From: Burkholderiales bacterium
GTDB taxonomy: Bacteria > Pseudomonadota > Gammaproteobacteria > Burkholderiales > SG8-39
Direction of reading: 5' to 3'
Assembly (NCBI GenBank): GCA_029266935.1
Contig: JAQSVY010000164.1
Location: 1 to 8,153, forward strand
Length of the DNA: 8,153 bases
Made by a program: the position numbers and the translations under genes. The stretch's first letter is position 1; each line of letters begins with the position of its first letter. The notes under the pieces are model-generated. The model did not search any database, was not told the DNA's origin, and worked only from the letters and a program-made list of their open reading frames with translations. Shown here piece by piece: positions 1 through 8,153 of this stretch.

Positions 1-249
1 CAGGGCAAGGACATGGAGCGCATCGAGCGGCTGTGGCTCGTCAGCGACGGAGGGGCGCCGCGCGCGGAGCTGCTGGCCGCGATCGAGGGCACGCGCGTCA
101 TTGCGCTGGAGGACCCGGCCTTTACCCCCGACCACATCTACCTCGTCGATCCGCTTGGCAATCTGATGCTGCGATTCCCGCGCGAGCCCGATCCGTCGCG
201 GATCATCAGGGACCTGCAGCGGCTGCTGCGCTACTCGAGGATCGGCTGA
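1..249 (+). CDS. 3' part of a SCO/thioredoxin-like cytochrome oxidase assembly-type protein (5' end outside window)
   Basis: The frame is open from the first base and ends at TGA 247-249, leaving the last 82 residues of a protein that starts upstream. An internal ATG at 13 is present but need not be the start. The visible part has a short beta-alpha pattern followed by [16 protein letters not shown] and a helical tail rich in Arg/Leu. The segment [13 protein letters not shown] resembles the late strand-turn-strand of SCO/thioredoxin-fold proteins (compare [12 protein letters not shown] in the sco gene of this same window). In betaproteobacteria a small membrane-anchored protein of this kind is commonly found in the ctaC/D/G/E-surf1-ctaA-ctaB-sco cluster, which fits its place 5 bases before ctaB. 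The Cys motif and any membrane anchor would be in the missing part, so a copper or redox role cannot be confirmed. Family assignment is inference; that it is a real coding end is well supported. Confidence 0.75.
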   Translation, partial: QGKDMERIERLWLVSDGGAPRAELLAAIEGTRVIALEDPAFTPDHIYLVDPLGNLMLRFPREPDPSRIIRDLQRLLRYSRIG

Positions 250-254
250 GCCGC

Positions 255-1166
255 GTGATAAACTCGCCATCTTCCCGTTTGACTACATACGCTCTTCCTG
301 CCGGCATCACGCAACGCATCCGCGCTTTCTATGCGCTGACGAAGCCGCGCGTCGTTTCCCTCATCGTTTTCACCGCGGTGATCGGCATGTTCCTCGCGGC
401 CCCCGGCATGGTCGAGCCGCAGGTGCTGCTCGCCGGCACGCTCGGCATTGCGATGGTGGCAGGCGCTGCCGCGGCGGTGAACTGCCTCGTCGAGCAGAAG
501 ATCGATGCGCTGATGCAGCGCACGCGGTGGCGCCCCCTGCCGCGCGGCGAGCTCTCGCCGCTGCAGACGCTGGTGTTCGCCGGTGCCCTGGGCGGCGCGG
601 GGCTCTGGGTGCTGCTGCAGTTCGTCAATGCGCTGACGATGTGGCTCACGGTGGCCACCTTCGTCGGCTACGCCATCGTCTATACCGTGATCCTGAAGCC
701 GGCCACGCCGCAGAACATCGTCATCGGCGGCGCCTCGGGGGCGATGCCGCCGGTGCTGGGCTGGGCGGCGGTGACTGGCGAGGTCGGCATCGAGGCGATG
801 GTGCTTTTCCTCATCATCTTCGCCTGGACGCCGCCGCACTTCTGGTCGCTCGCGCTGTATCGCACCGAGGACTACGCGCGCGCCGGCGTGCCCATGCTGC
901 CGGTGACGCACGGCAAGCGCTATACGCGTCTGCAGGTGCTGCTCTACACGCTGATCCTGTTCGCGGTCAGCCTGCTGCCTTACGTGATCCGCATGAGCGG
1001 CGCGCTCTACCTGGCCGCGGCGAGCATCCTCGGCGCCATCTTCCTCGCCCATGCTCTGCGCATCCATTTCGCCTATACCGACGCTGTGGCGCAGAAAACC
1101 TTCCGCTACTCCATTGCCTACCTGGCACTTCTCTTTGCCTCGCTTCTGGTCGATCATCACCTGTAG
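255..1166 (+). CDS. ctaB: Protohaem IX farnesyltransferase (haem O synthase)
   Basis: Transfers a farnesyl group from farnesyl diphosphate to the haem b vinyl group, making haem O, the precursor of haem A for aa3-type oxidases. It is an integral inner-membrane enzyme of the UbiA prenyltransferase superfamily. From GTG 255 it is 303 residues, a normal length. Visible features are the N-terminal [17 protein letters not shown] block (25-41), the first polyprenyl-binding motif starting [12 protein letters not shown] with the trailing RPLPRGEL (76-100), [13 protein letters not shown] (158-170), the [17 protein letters not shown] block (191-207), and about eight hydrophobic segments. In the first motif two of the three usual Asp positions are Glu80 and Lys82, which I believe is usual for the betaproteobacterial lineage. 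GTG 255 is preferred because it lies 5 bases after the previous stop and gives the right length; TTG 279 is an alternative. The Shine-Dalgarno sequence is weak, so translation is probably coupled to the upstream gene. The 3' end overlaps sco. Confidence 0.95.
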   Translation: MINSPSSRLTTYALPAGITQRIRAFYALTKPRVVSLIVFTAVIGMFLAAPGMVEPQVLLAGTLGIAMVAGAAAAVNCLVEQKIDALMQRTRWRPLPRGELSPLQTLVFAGALGGAGLWVLLQFVNALTMWLTVATFVGYAIVYTVILKPATPQNIVIGGASGAMPPVLGWAAVTGEVGIEAMVLFLIIFAWTPPHFWSLALYRTEDYARAGVPMLPVTHGKRYTRLQVLLYTLILFAVSLLPYVIRMSGALYLAAASILGAIFLAHALRIHFAYTDAVAQKTFRYSIAYLALLFASLLVDHHL

Positions 1167-1700
1167 CCTTCTGCTCGCGGCCTGCGCCGAGGAGCCGAAG
1201 TTCAAGAGCACCGACATCACCGGGGTGGAGTACGGCTCGCAGCTCGAGCTCACCGACCACACCGGGCGGCTGCGCCGCCTGGAGGACTTTCGCGGCAAGG
1301 CGGTGGTGCTCTTCTTCGGCTTCACGCAGTGCCCGGACGTGTGCCCGACTACGCTTGTCGATATTGCAAGCAGCTTAAAAAAACTTGGAGCGGATGCGGC
1401 CCGCGTGCAGGTTCTGTTCGTCACAGTCGACCCCGAGCGCGACACGCCGAAGGCGCTGGCCGAGTACGTGGGGGCCTTCGATCCGAGCTTCCTCGCGCTG
1501 CGCGGCGACGCGGCGCAAACGCAGCGCGTCGCCAAGGAATTCAAGATCTACTACGAGAAGCGGAAGCAGGGCGACGGCTACACCGTAGACCACAGCGGGC
1601 AGACTTACGTCATCGATCCGCTGGGTCGCCTGCGGCTACTCGTACGGCACGAGCGGATCGCGCAGGACCTCGCCGACGACCTGAAGGCCCTGCTGCGCTC

Positions 1701-1704
<4 letters not shown>
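1135..1704 (+). CDS. sco: SCO1/SenC/PrrC family copper chaperone, predicted lipoprotein
   Basis: Periplasmic copper chaperone/thiol-disulfide protein that helps load the CuA centre of cytochrome c oxidase; thioredoxin fold. The copper ligands are visible: CPDVCP with Cys66 and Cys70, and His153 in [17 protein letters not shown] (97-105) and the late YVIDPLGRL strand (158-166) are typical. No ATG lies close to the signal peptide. TTG 1135 gives [17 protein letters not shown], a compact lipoprotein signal with lipobox LAAC and lipidated Cys17, and a 189-residue protein of usual family length. Other in-frame choices are TTG 1114 and ATG 1051, which would put a polar extension before the signal. 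With TTG 1135 the gene overlaps the end of ctaB by 32 bases in another frame. The family and 3' end are certain; the exact start is not. The stop TAG (1702-1704) interlocks with the stop of the convergent rpoH. Confidence 0.92.
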
Positions 1705-2570
<866 letters not shown>

Positions 2571-2577
2571 TTGCAGT

Positions 2578-2584
2578 CCTCCTT
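2578..2584 (-). promoter_or_regulatory. Strong ribosome binding site of rpoH
   Basis: On the minus strand AAGGAGG lies 7 bases before the rpoH ATG at 2570, an almost ideal Shine-Dalgarno sequence and spacing. It fixes the rpoH start. It lies downstream of the CIRCE element (2597-2623), so the element is not positioned to mask it directly. Confidence 0.85.
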
Positions 2585-2593
2585 AAGCGATTA

Positions 2594-2623
2594 ATCTTAG
2601 CACTCACTACTTCAGAGTGCTAA
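2594..2623 (-). promoter_or_regulatory. Candidate sigma-70-type promoter of rpoH embedded in CIRCE
   Basis: On the minus strand TTAGCA (2623-2618, 4/6 match to TTGACA) and TAAGAT (2599-2594, 4/6 match to TATAAT) are separated by 18 bases. The -35 is part of the upstream CIRCE arm and the -10 starts in the downstream arm. Transcription would begin near 2587, leaving a leader of about 17 bases that still holds the Shine-Dalgarno sequence. Bound HrcA would cover both hexamers. The matches are moderate; another promoter further upstream in 2624-2715 is possible. Confidence 0.45.
2597..2623. promoter_or_regulatory. CIRCE element (HrcA operator) upstream of rpoH
   Basis: TTAGCACTC at 2597-2605, a 9-base spacer (ACTACTTCA, 2606-2614) and GAGTGCTAA at 2615-2623. 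This is an exact match to the established CIRCE consensus TTAGCACTC-N9-GAGTGCTAA. The dyad extends one more base on each side (C2596/G2624), giving 10-bp perfect arms. CIRCE is the binding site of the heat-shock repressor HrcA, which is usually found upstream of groESL and dnaK operons and whose activity depends on GroEL. Here its inner edge is 26 bases from the rpoH start codon, and the nearest downstream gene in any direction is rpoH: ftsX ends, rather than begins, on the other side, and no plus-strand gene starts nearby. The inference is that HrcA represses rpoH transcription. No hrcA gene is in the window. Confidence 0.93.
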
Positions 2624-2657
2624 GTCATCGGAATGGTTCATATGGCATGCTTTGGCG

Positions 2658-2677
2658 TAAGTGTGCGCTAACACTTA
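2658..2677. repeat. Perfect 7-bp inverted repeat upstream of rpoH (possible second operator)
   Basis: TAAGTGT (2658-2664), 6 bases GCGCTA, then ACACTTA (2671-2677). It is a perfect dyad centred about 97 bases before the rpoH start and about 58 bases upstream of the CIRCE centre. It lies in the AT-richer non-coding gap between ftsX and rpoH, where coding constraint does not explain it. It is not CIRCE. Its length and symmetry suit a dimeric regulator site, but I do not recognise the regulator. Confidence 0.45.
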
Positions 2678-2704
2678 TAACCCATTGCCGGATCAGAGAT
2701 TTTG

Positions 2705-2725
2705 ACCGGCGACGGCTACGCCGGT
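2705..2725 (-). terminator. Hairpin at the end of ftsX (weak candidate terminator)
   Basis: ACCGGCG (2705-2711) and CGCCGGT (2719-2725) form a perfect 7-bp GC-rich stem around a 7-base loop. The ftsX stop codon (2716-2718) is inside the loop. On the transcript strand the stem is followed by CAAAATCTC rather than a run of T, so it is not a canonical Rho-independent terminator. It may only stabilise the 3' end or cause pausing before the rpoH promoter region. Confidence 0.3.
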
Positions 2726-3609
2726 TCGATTGCACGCAGGTGCCGGCTGACGGAGAGCTGCGCGCCGAGCCAGCCGAGAGCGGCGGCGAAGAGCACGATG
2801 GCCAGCGCGTCCCCCGGCGTCGGGAAGGTGAAGCGGAACGCGGAGCCGTATGAGGCGGCGAGCGGCTGCACTTCGCGGTTGAGGAGCGCCAGGGCGCCGG
2901 CGACGATCGCGAGCGCGACCACCCCGCCGGCGAGTCCCTGCAGCAGCCCGAAGTAATAGAAAGGGCGGCGGATGAAGGCATCGGTGGCGCCGATCAGCTT
3001 CGACACCTCGATCTCCTCGCGCTGGGTGAGGATCTGCAGCCGGATGGTGTTGAAGGTCACAGCGACGAGCGCGGCGCCGAGGAGCCCGGTGAGCAGCCCT
3101 AGCCCGACCCGGCCCATGCGCCCGAGCGCGGCGAGGCGGCGCGCCCAAGCCGCGTCGGCCTGCACGTGCGCCACCCCCGGAAGCTTACCCAGGTCCGCGG
3201 CGAGCGATTCGAGGCCATCGACCTTGGCGCTTACCACGAACGCATCCGGCAGGGGGTTGCGGCCGATCGCGGCGACGACTTCAGAGATACCCTGCACTTG
3301 CGTGAGCTCCTTCAGCGCATCCTCGCGCGACACGAACCGCACCGCGCCGATGCGCGAGTCCGCGCGCAGCCTCGCACCCAGCGCCTCGACATCGCTGCGC
3401 TTCGCGTCGAGCGGCAGGAAAACGGAGAGCTGCGGTTCCAGGGTGAGGCGCGCGCTCAGGCCGCGCAGGCTCTCGAGCAGCGTGTAGCTGCCGGCGGGCA
3501 GCGCCAGGGCGACGCCGATGACGAGCGCGCTCAGCAGGCCGGCCGCGCGGGCGAGGCGCCGCAGCGCGGCGCCGAAGGCCTGGCGATGCTGGCGCAGCCA
3601 GGCGCTCAC
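2716..3609 (-). CDS. ftsX: Cell division protein FtsX (membrane subunit of FtsEX)
   Basis: Polytopic inner-membrane partner of the ATPase FtsE; the complex sits at the septal ring and relays ATP hydrolysis to periplasmic activators of cell-wall amidases. 297 residues with the family layout: an N-terminal cytoplasmic stretch, membrane segment 1 (about 22-44), a large periplasmic loop (about 45-165, with LSVFLPLDAK and VRFVSREDALKEL), membrane segments 2 (168-188), 3 (219-243) and 4 (268-288). The conserved cytoplasmic coupling region QREEIEVSKLIGATDAFIRR is at 196-215. The start is GTG 3607-3609, overlapping the TGA of ftsE (GTGA), so its translation is expected to be coupled to ftsE. The gene is intact and typical in length. 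Since ftsE next to it is broken here, a native FtsEX complex could not form if the lesion is real. Confidence 0.95.
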   Translation of the reverse strand: MSAWLRQHRQAFGAALRRLARAAGLLSALVIGVALALPAGSYTLLESLRGLSARLTLEPQLSVFLPLDAKRSDVEALGARLRADSRIGAVRFVSREDALKELTQVQGISEVVAAIGRNPLPDAFVVSAKVDGLESLAADLGKLPGVAHVQADAAWARRLAALGRMGRVGLGLLTGLLGAALVAVTFNTIRLQILTQREEIEVSKLIGATDAFIRRPFYYFGLLQGLAGGVVALAIVAGALALLNREVQPLAASYGSAFRFTFPTPGDALAIVLFAAALGWLGAQLSVSRHLRAIEPA

Positions 3610-4134
3610 GCGAGCTTTCCGTCCTTCAGGTTCAGCACGCGCCTCCCGTAGCGCTCGACCAGCCCCTGGTCATGGGTCGCGAGCAGCACCGTGACGCCGA
3701 CCTGGTTGAAGGCGACGAAGATGTCGAGGACGCGCGCCGCCGACTCCGCGTCGAGGTTGGCGGTGGGCTCGTCGGCGACCAGCACCGCGGGCCGGTTCAC
3801 CACCGCGCGGGCGATGGCGAGGCGCTGCTGCTCGCCGCCGGAGAGCGACGCTGCGGTCATAGAGCAGCTTCTGGTCCTGGAACACCAGCCCGAGGTTGCG
3901 GCGAAGGTAGGGAATGGCGGTGCGCTTGAGGATGCCGACGTTCTGCCCATTGACGATCACCGAGCCCGAGCTCGGCCGCTCGATCGCCGGGATGAGCTTG
4001 AGCAGCGTCGACTTGCCCGCGCCCGAGCGCCCGGTGAGGAATACCAGCTCGCCGGCCTCGATCGAGAAGCTCACGTCGCGCAGCGCCTGCTGCCCGCCGG
4101 GATAGCGCTTCACCACGGCGGAGAAGCTAACCAA
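3606..4134 (-). pseudogene. ftsE: ftsE, cell division ABC ATPase, with an internal frameshifting deletion
   Basis: FtsE is the ATP-hydrolysing partner of FtsX. The N-terminal 96 codons (4134-3847) run in one frame: KRYPGG, Walker A GRSGAGKST (35-43), PYLRR, and the Q-loop VFQDQKLLYDRSV (84-96). The C-terminal 79 codons (3845-3606) run in another frame: signature LSGGEQQR, Walker B VLVADEP, D-loop, H-loop ATHD, and the ending LNLKDGKLA. Compared with E. coli FtsE recalled from memory, about 41 residues linking Q-loop and signature are absent, and one leftover base (3846) shifts the frame, so about 122 bases are missing. Read without correction, translation continues in the wrong frame to a stop at 3670. 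The TTG start at 4134 is well placed: GGAGG lies 6 bases upstream and the sequence aligns with family N-termini. It overlaps ftsY by 8 bases and ftsX by 4. A real deletion or an assembly error are both possible. Confidence 0.9.
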
Positions 4135-5048
4135 CCAGCGCCTCCACGAAATCGCGCGCCGCAAAAGGCCGCAGGTCGTCGATCTGCTCGCCCACTCCCA
4201 CGAACAGGATCGGAATGGGTTTCTCCCTGGACCCCTTGGATCGCGCATGCGCAATGGCGCACACCACACCGCCCTTCGCGGTGCCGTCGAGCTTGGTGAG
4301 GATGAGCCCGGTGAGGCCGAGCGCGTCGTCGAAGGCCTTCACTTGCGCGAGCGCGTTCTGGCCGGTATTGGCGTCGAGCACGAGCAGCACTTCGTGCGGT
4401 GCGCCCGCCTGCGCCTTCGCCGCGACGCGCTTCACCTTGCGGATCTCCTCCATGAGGTGCAACTGGGTCGGCAGGCGTCCGGCGGTGTCGGCGATCACCA
4501 CGTCCACGCCGCGCGCGCGCGCCGCGCCAAGCGCATCGAACACCACGGCGCCGGGGTCGCCGCCCGCCTGCGCGATGACCGGCACGCCGTTGCGCTCCCC
4601 CCAGACCACGAGCTGCTCGTGCGCCGCGGCGCGGAAGGTATCGCCGGCGGCAAGGAGCACGCTCTTGCGCTGCCCCTGCAGCCATTTGGCGAGCTTGCCG
4701 ATCGAGGTCGTCTTGCCCGAGCCGTTGACGCCGGCGATCATGATGACGAAGGGCTTTTCCGCTACCTGGAGCTTCCTCTCAAGAGGTGAAAGTAGCTGGA
4801 GTAGAGCGTCCTTGAGAGCGCGCTTCAGCGCTTCACCGTCCTCGAGCTTCTGCTTGCGCAGGGCGGCGAGTACGGCCTGGGTGGCGGCCACGCCGCAGTC
4901 GGCCTGCAGCAGCGCTGTTTCCAGCTCCTCGTAGGCGGATTCATCGATGCGCCGCCGCGAGAACAGCTCCGAGACGGGCGTATTGAGCACCTCCCGCGTG
5001 CGCGCGAGGCCTGCCTTCAGGCGCGCTGCCCAGGAAAGCGCTGCTACC

Positions 5049-5050
<2 letters not shown>
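4127..5050 (-). CDS. ftsY: Signal recognition particle receptor FtsY
   Basis: SRP receptor GTPase that docks ribosome-SRP complexes at the inner membrane for co-translational insertion. From ATG 5050 it has 307 residues: the N-domain four-helix bundle (about 1-95) followed by the G domain with G1 GVNGSGKTT (107-115), DTFRAAA (137-143), G3 DTAGR (188-192), G4 TKLD (252-255) and closing GVGEQIDDLRPF (285-296). The acidic A domain of E. coli FtsY is essentially absent, leaving an NG-type receptor. ATG 5050 is the last Met before the N domain; upstream extensions would run antisense through the conserved N-terminus of rsmD. There is no clear Shine-Dalgarno sequence, and a candidate -10 box lies only 12 bases upstream, suggesting a very short leader. 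First gene of the ftsY-ftsE-ftsX run. Confidence 0.95.
4141..4145 (-). promoter_or_regulatory. Ribosome binding site that fixes the TTG start of ftsE
   Basis: On the minus strand GGAGG lies 6 bases before TTG 4134, inside the last codons of ftsY. There is no ATG or GTG at the expected FtsE N-terminus, so this motif, together with the alignment of LVSFSAVVKRYPGG to known FtsE N-termini, supports the rare TTG start and translational coupling to ftsY. Confidence 0.7.
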
Positions 5051-6896
<1,846 letters not shown>

Positions 6897-6910
6897 GAGG
6901 AGTTTCGACC

Positions 6911-6939
6911 TTGTGCGGGGCACCAAATATACCTAACAT
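6911..6939 (+). promoter_or_regulatory. Candidate promoter of the TPR gene
   Basis: TTGTGC (6911-6916, 3/6 match to TTGACA) and TAACAT (6934-6939, 4/6 match to TATAAT) are 17 bases apart. A start near 6946 would leave only about 8 leader bases before ATG 6954. Moderate to weak match, supported mainly by position in the only AT-rich stretch between the two divergent genes. Confidence 0.35.
6926..6931 (-). promoter_or_regulatory. Candidate -10 box of mutM
   Basis: TATATT on the minus strand (6931-6926) matches TATAAT at five of six bases and would give a leader of roughly 23 bases before the mutM ATG at 6896. No good -35 hexamer is seen at 16-18 bases upstream. Confidence 0.35.
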
Positions 6940-6953
6940 CGGTCGAACTTCAG

Positions 6954-8153
6954 ATGGTCAAGAGACTCGCTCCGCTCGCTCTGGCGGCGTTCCTCGCTTT
7001 CCCCGGCGGTCTGGCGGCGCAACCTGCCGCCAAGCCGGCCGCAGCGCCCGCCGAGCTGAACGAGCCAATGCTCTACGAGTTCCTGCTCGGCGAGATCGCC
7101 CTGCAGCGGGGCGATGCCGAGCTCGCGGCGCAGACCTACCTGGAACTCGCGCGGCGCACCGGGGATGCGCGCGTCGCGCGCCGCGCCGTCGAGGTGGCGA
7201 ACGAGGGGCGCCTGCCGGCGCTCGCGCTCGAGGCGGCGAAGACCTGGCAGGAGATCGAGCCGCAGTCGCCGCAGGCCGTGCAGGTCGTTGCCGCGCTGCT
7301 CGTCGCCGCCAAGCGCGTCGACGAGGCCGAGCCCTACCTGCAGAAGCTGCTCGCCGGCGAAGGCATGAACCTGGAGAACGGCTTCATGCAGCTGAACCGG
7401 CTGCTTGCCGGCAACCCGGACAAGAAATCCAACCTGCGCGTGGTGCGCAGGCTCGCCGGCAAGTACCCGCAGCTCGCACAGGCGCATTTCGCGATCGCCC
7501 AGGCGGCGATTGCCGCCGGCGACGAGCCGGCCGGGCTGGCCGCCATCCGCCAGGCCGCGGCGCTGCGGCCCGACTGGGAGCTCGCGGCGCTGTTCGAGGC
7601 GCAGGTGCTGCAGAAGCGATCTCCCGCCGCGGCGGCGAAGCGCCTCGGCGACTTCGTCGAGCAGAATCCCGATTCGCGCGAGGCGCGCATGCACTACGCG
7701 CGCGCGCTGGTCCTCGACAAGCGCTTCCCTGAGGCGCGCAAGCAGTTCGAGGCCGTGCTCGCCGCCAATCCCGGCAACACCGAGGTGATCTACGCCGTCG
7801 GCCTGCTCGCCTTCCAGCTGAAGGACTACCCGGTCGCCGAGGAGAACATGAAGCGCCTGCTCGGCATGGGCTACCGGGACCCGAACGGCGTGCGCTACCT
7901 GCTCGGGCAGATGGCCGAGGAGCAGACGCAATGGCCCGATGCGATCCGGTGGTACGAGGGCATCAAGTCCGGCGAGCACGTGCTCCCGGCGCGCATGCGC
8001 ACTGCCGGCGCGATCGCCAAGCAGGGCAAGCTCGACGAGGCGCGCGCGTTCCTTAAGCGCGTCGGCGCCGACCATCCCGACGAGCAGGTGCAGCTCCTGG
8101 TGGCCGAGGCGCAGCTGCTGCGCGACGCCAACCGCCACGGCGATGCCTTCGAC
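6954..8153 (+). CDS. Exported tetratricopeptide-repeat protein (3' end outside window)
   Basis: The frame is open for exactly 400 codons from ATG 6954 to the window edge. Residues 1-22 form a Sec signal peptide (MVKRLAPLALAAFLAF then GGLAAQ, likely cut before Gln23), with no lipobox Cys. An Ala/Pro-rich linker (24-33) follows, then helical pairs of TPR type. Recognisable units include LYEFLLGEIALQRGDAELAAQTYLE-type residues from 40, AHFAIAQAAIAAGDEPAGLAA (177-197), ARMHYARALVLDKRFPEARKQFE (244-266), and VIYAVGLLAFQLKDYPVAEENM (278-299). The protein probably acts in the periplasm as a protein-interaction scaffold. In betaproteobacteria a TPR protein next to mutM is commonly followed by lolB and ispE, so an envelope role is plausible, but no specific function can be read from the sequence. 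There is no clear Shine-Dalgarno sequence before the ATG. Confidence 0.88.
   Translation, partial: MVKRLAPLALAAFLAFPGGLAAQPAAKPAAAPAELNEPMLYEFLLGEIALQRGDAELAAQTYLELARRTGDARVARRAVEVANEGRLPALALEAAKTWQEIEPQSPQAVQVVAALLVAAKRVDEAEPYLQKLLAGEGMNLENGFMQLNRLLAGNPDKKSNLRVVRRLAGKYPQLAQAHFAIAQAAIAAGDEPAGLAAIRQAAALRPDWELAALFEAQVLQKRSPAAAAKRLGDFVEQNPDSREARMHYARALVLDKRFPEARKQFEAVLAANPGNTEVIYAVGLLAFQLKDYPVAEENMKRLLGMGYRDPNGVRYLLGQMAEEQTQWPDAIRWYEGIKSGEHVLPARMRTAGAIAKQGKLDEARAFLKRVGADHPDEQVQLLVAEAQLLRDANRHGDAFD

Larger units (their letters stand above)
6904..6947. repeat. 7-bp inverted repeat flanking the mutM/TPR divergent promoter region
   Basis: TTCGACC (6904-6910) and GGTCGAA (6941-6947) are perfect inverted copies, 30 bases apart, one near each gene start. 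Extended copies (GAGTTTCGACC and, on the opposite strand, GAAGTTCGACC) agree at 9 of 11 bases. The stretch between holds the AT-rich core CAAATATACCTAACAT, where candidate -10 boxes for both directions lie. Paired half-sites bracketing a divergent promoter could bind a shared regulator, but 7 bp could also be chance. Confidence 0.35.

Noticed and set aside
1374..1384. TTAAAAAAACT run in sco as a programmed frameshift site
   Set aside because: The seven A residues encode SLKKLG in the correct SCO frame and the protein continues normally on both sides; there is no alternative product that makes sense. It is only an unusually A-rich patch in a GC-rich gene.
231..1544. Long minus-strand open frame (437 codons) opposite ctaB and sco
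   Set aside because: It lies antisense to two well-recognised genes, has the Arg/His/Gln-rich composition typical of GC-rich shadow frames, and shows no domain I recognise.
2617..2853. Small plus-strand open frame in the ftsX-rpoH gap
   Set aside because: No convincing ribosome site, it extends antisense into ftsX, and its translation shows no recognisable feature; the DNA there is better explained by the regulatory elements of rpoH.
3670..4269. Reading the ftsE N-terminus as a complete 199-residue protein
   Set aside because: The first 45 codons overlap the ftsY coding end and lack homology; after residue 96 of the true frame the sequence turns into Arg-rich shadow translation. It is a broken ftsE, not a new gene.
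6933..8138. Minus-strand open frame (401 codons) opposite the TPR gene
   Set aside because: Mirror of a coherent TPR frame that has a signal peptide and clear helical repeats; the antisense product has only low-complexity Leu/Arg/His composition.

Overview
The window is a GC-rich (roughly two-thirds G+C by eye), tightly packed bacterial chromosome segment of housekeeping genes. Gene content and order (ctaB and sco at the end of a haem/cytochrome oxidase assembly cluster, then the rpoH-ftsX-ftsE-ftsY block, rsmD-coaD, mutM and a TPR gene) and the protein flavour, including a CtaB with an NCLVEQKID motif, point to an uncultured or little-known betaproteobacterium. That placement is inferred from memory of family patterns, not from a search. 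I see no mobile element, CRISPR array, tRNA or rRNA.

Layout. (a) 1-1704, plus strand: the 3' end of a gene for a small protein resembling SCO/thioredoxin-like oxidase assembly factors, then ctaB (haem O synthase) and sco (copper-delivery lipoprotein). These are overlapping or nearly touching, and both ctaB and sco appear to use non-ATG starts. (b) 1701-5050, minus strand: ftsY-ftsE-ftsX, overlapping at each junction, then a 145-base regulatory gap and rpoH. The stop codons of sco and rpoH interlock in one CTAG. (c) 5049-6103, plus strand: rsmD and coaD, coupled through ATGA. The rsmD and ftsY start codons overlap head to head inside one CCATGG. (d) 6087-6896, minus strand: mutM, whose 3' end overlaps coaD by 17 bases. 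(e) 6954-8153, plus strand: a secreted TPR protein, divergent from mutM and cut by the window edge.

Two observations stand out. First, a perfect 27-bp CIRCE element (the HrcA operator) lies immediately upstream of rpoH, and a candidate sigma-70-type promoter is built into its arms. This suggests that the heat-shock sigma factor gene is itself repressed by HrcA, giving a two-tier heat-shock circuit. Second, ftsE is broken: about 122 bases coding for the segment between the Q-loop and the ABC signature are missing, and the reading frame shifts at the scar. All flanking motifs and both gene junctions are intact, so this is either a very recent deletion or an assembly error.

Functionally the genes cover respiratory oxidase maturation, heat-shock transcription, SRP-receptor targeting and divisome activation, 16S rRNA methylation, CoA synthesis, oxidative DNA repair, and an envelope-associated TPR protein. 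I found no previously undescribed multi-gene system. The novelty is in regulation and in the ftsE lesion.
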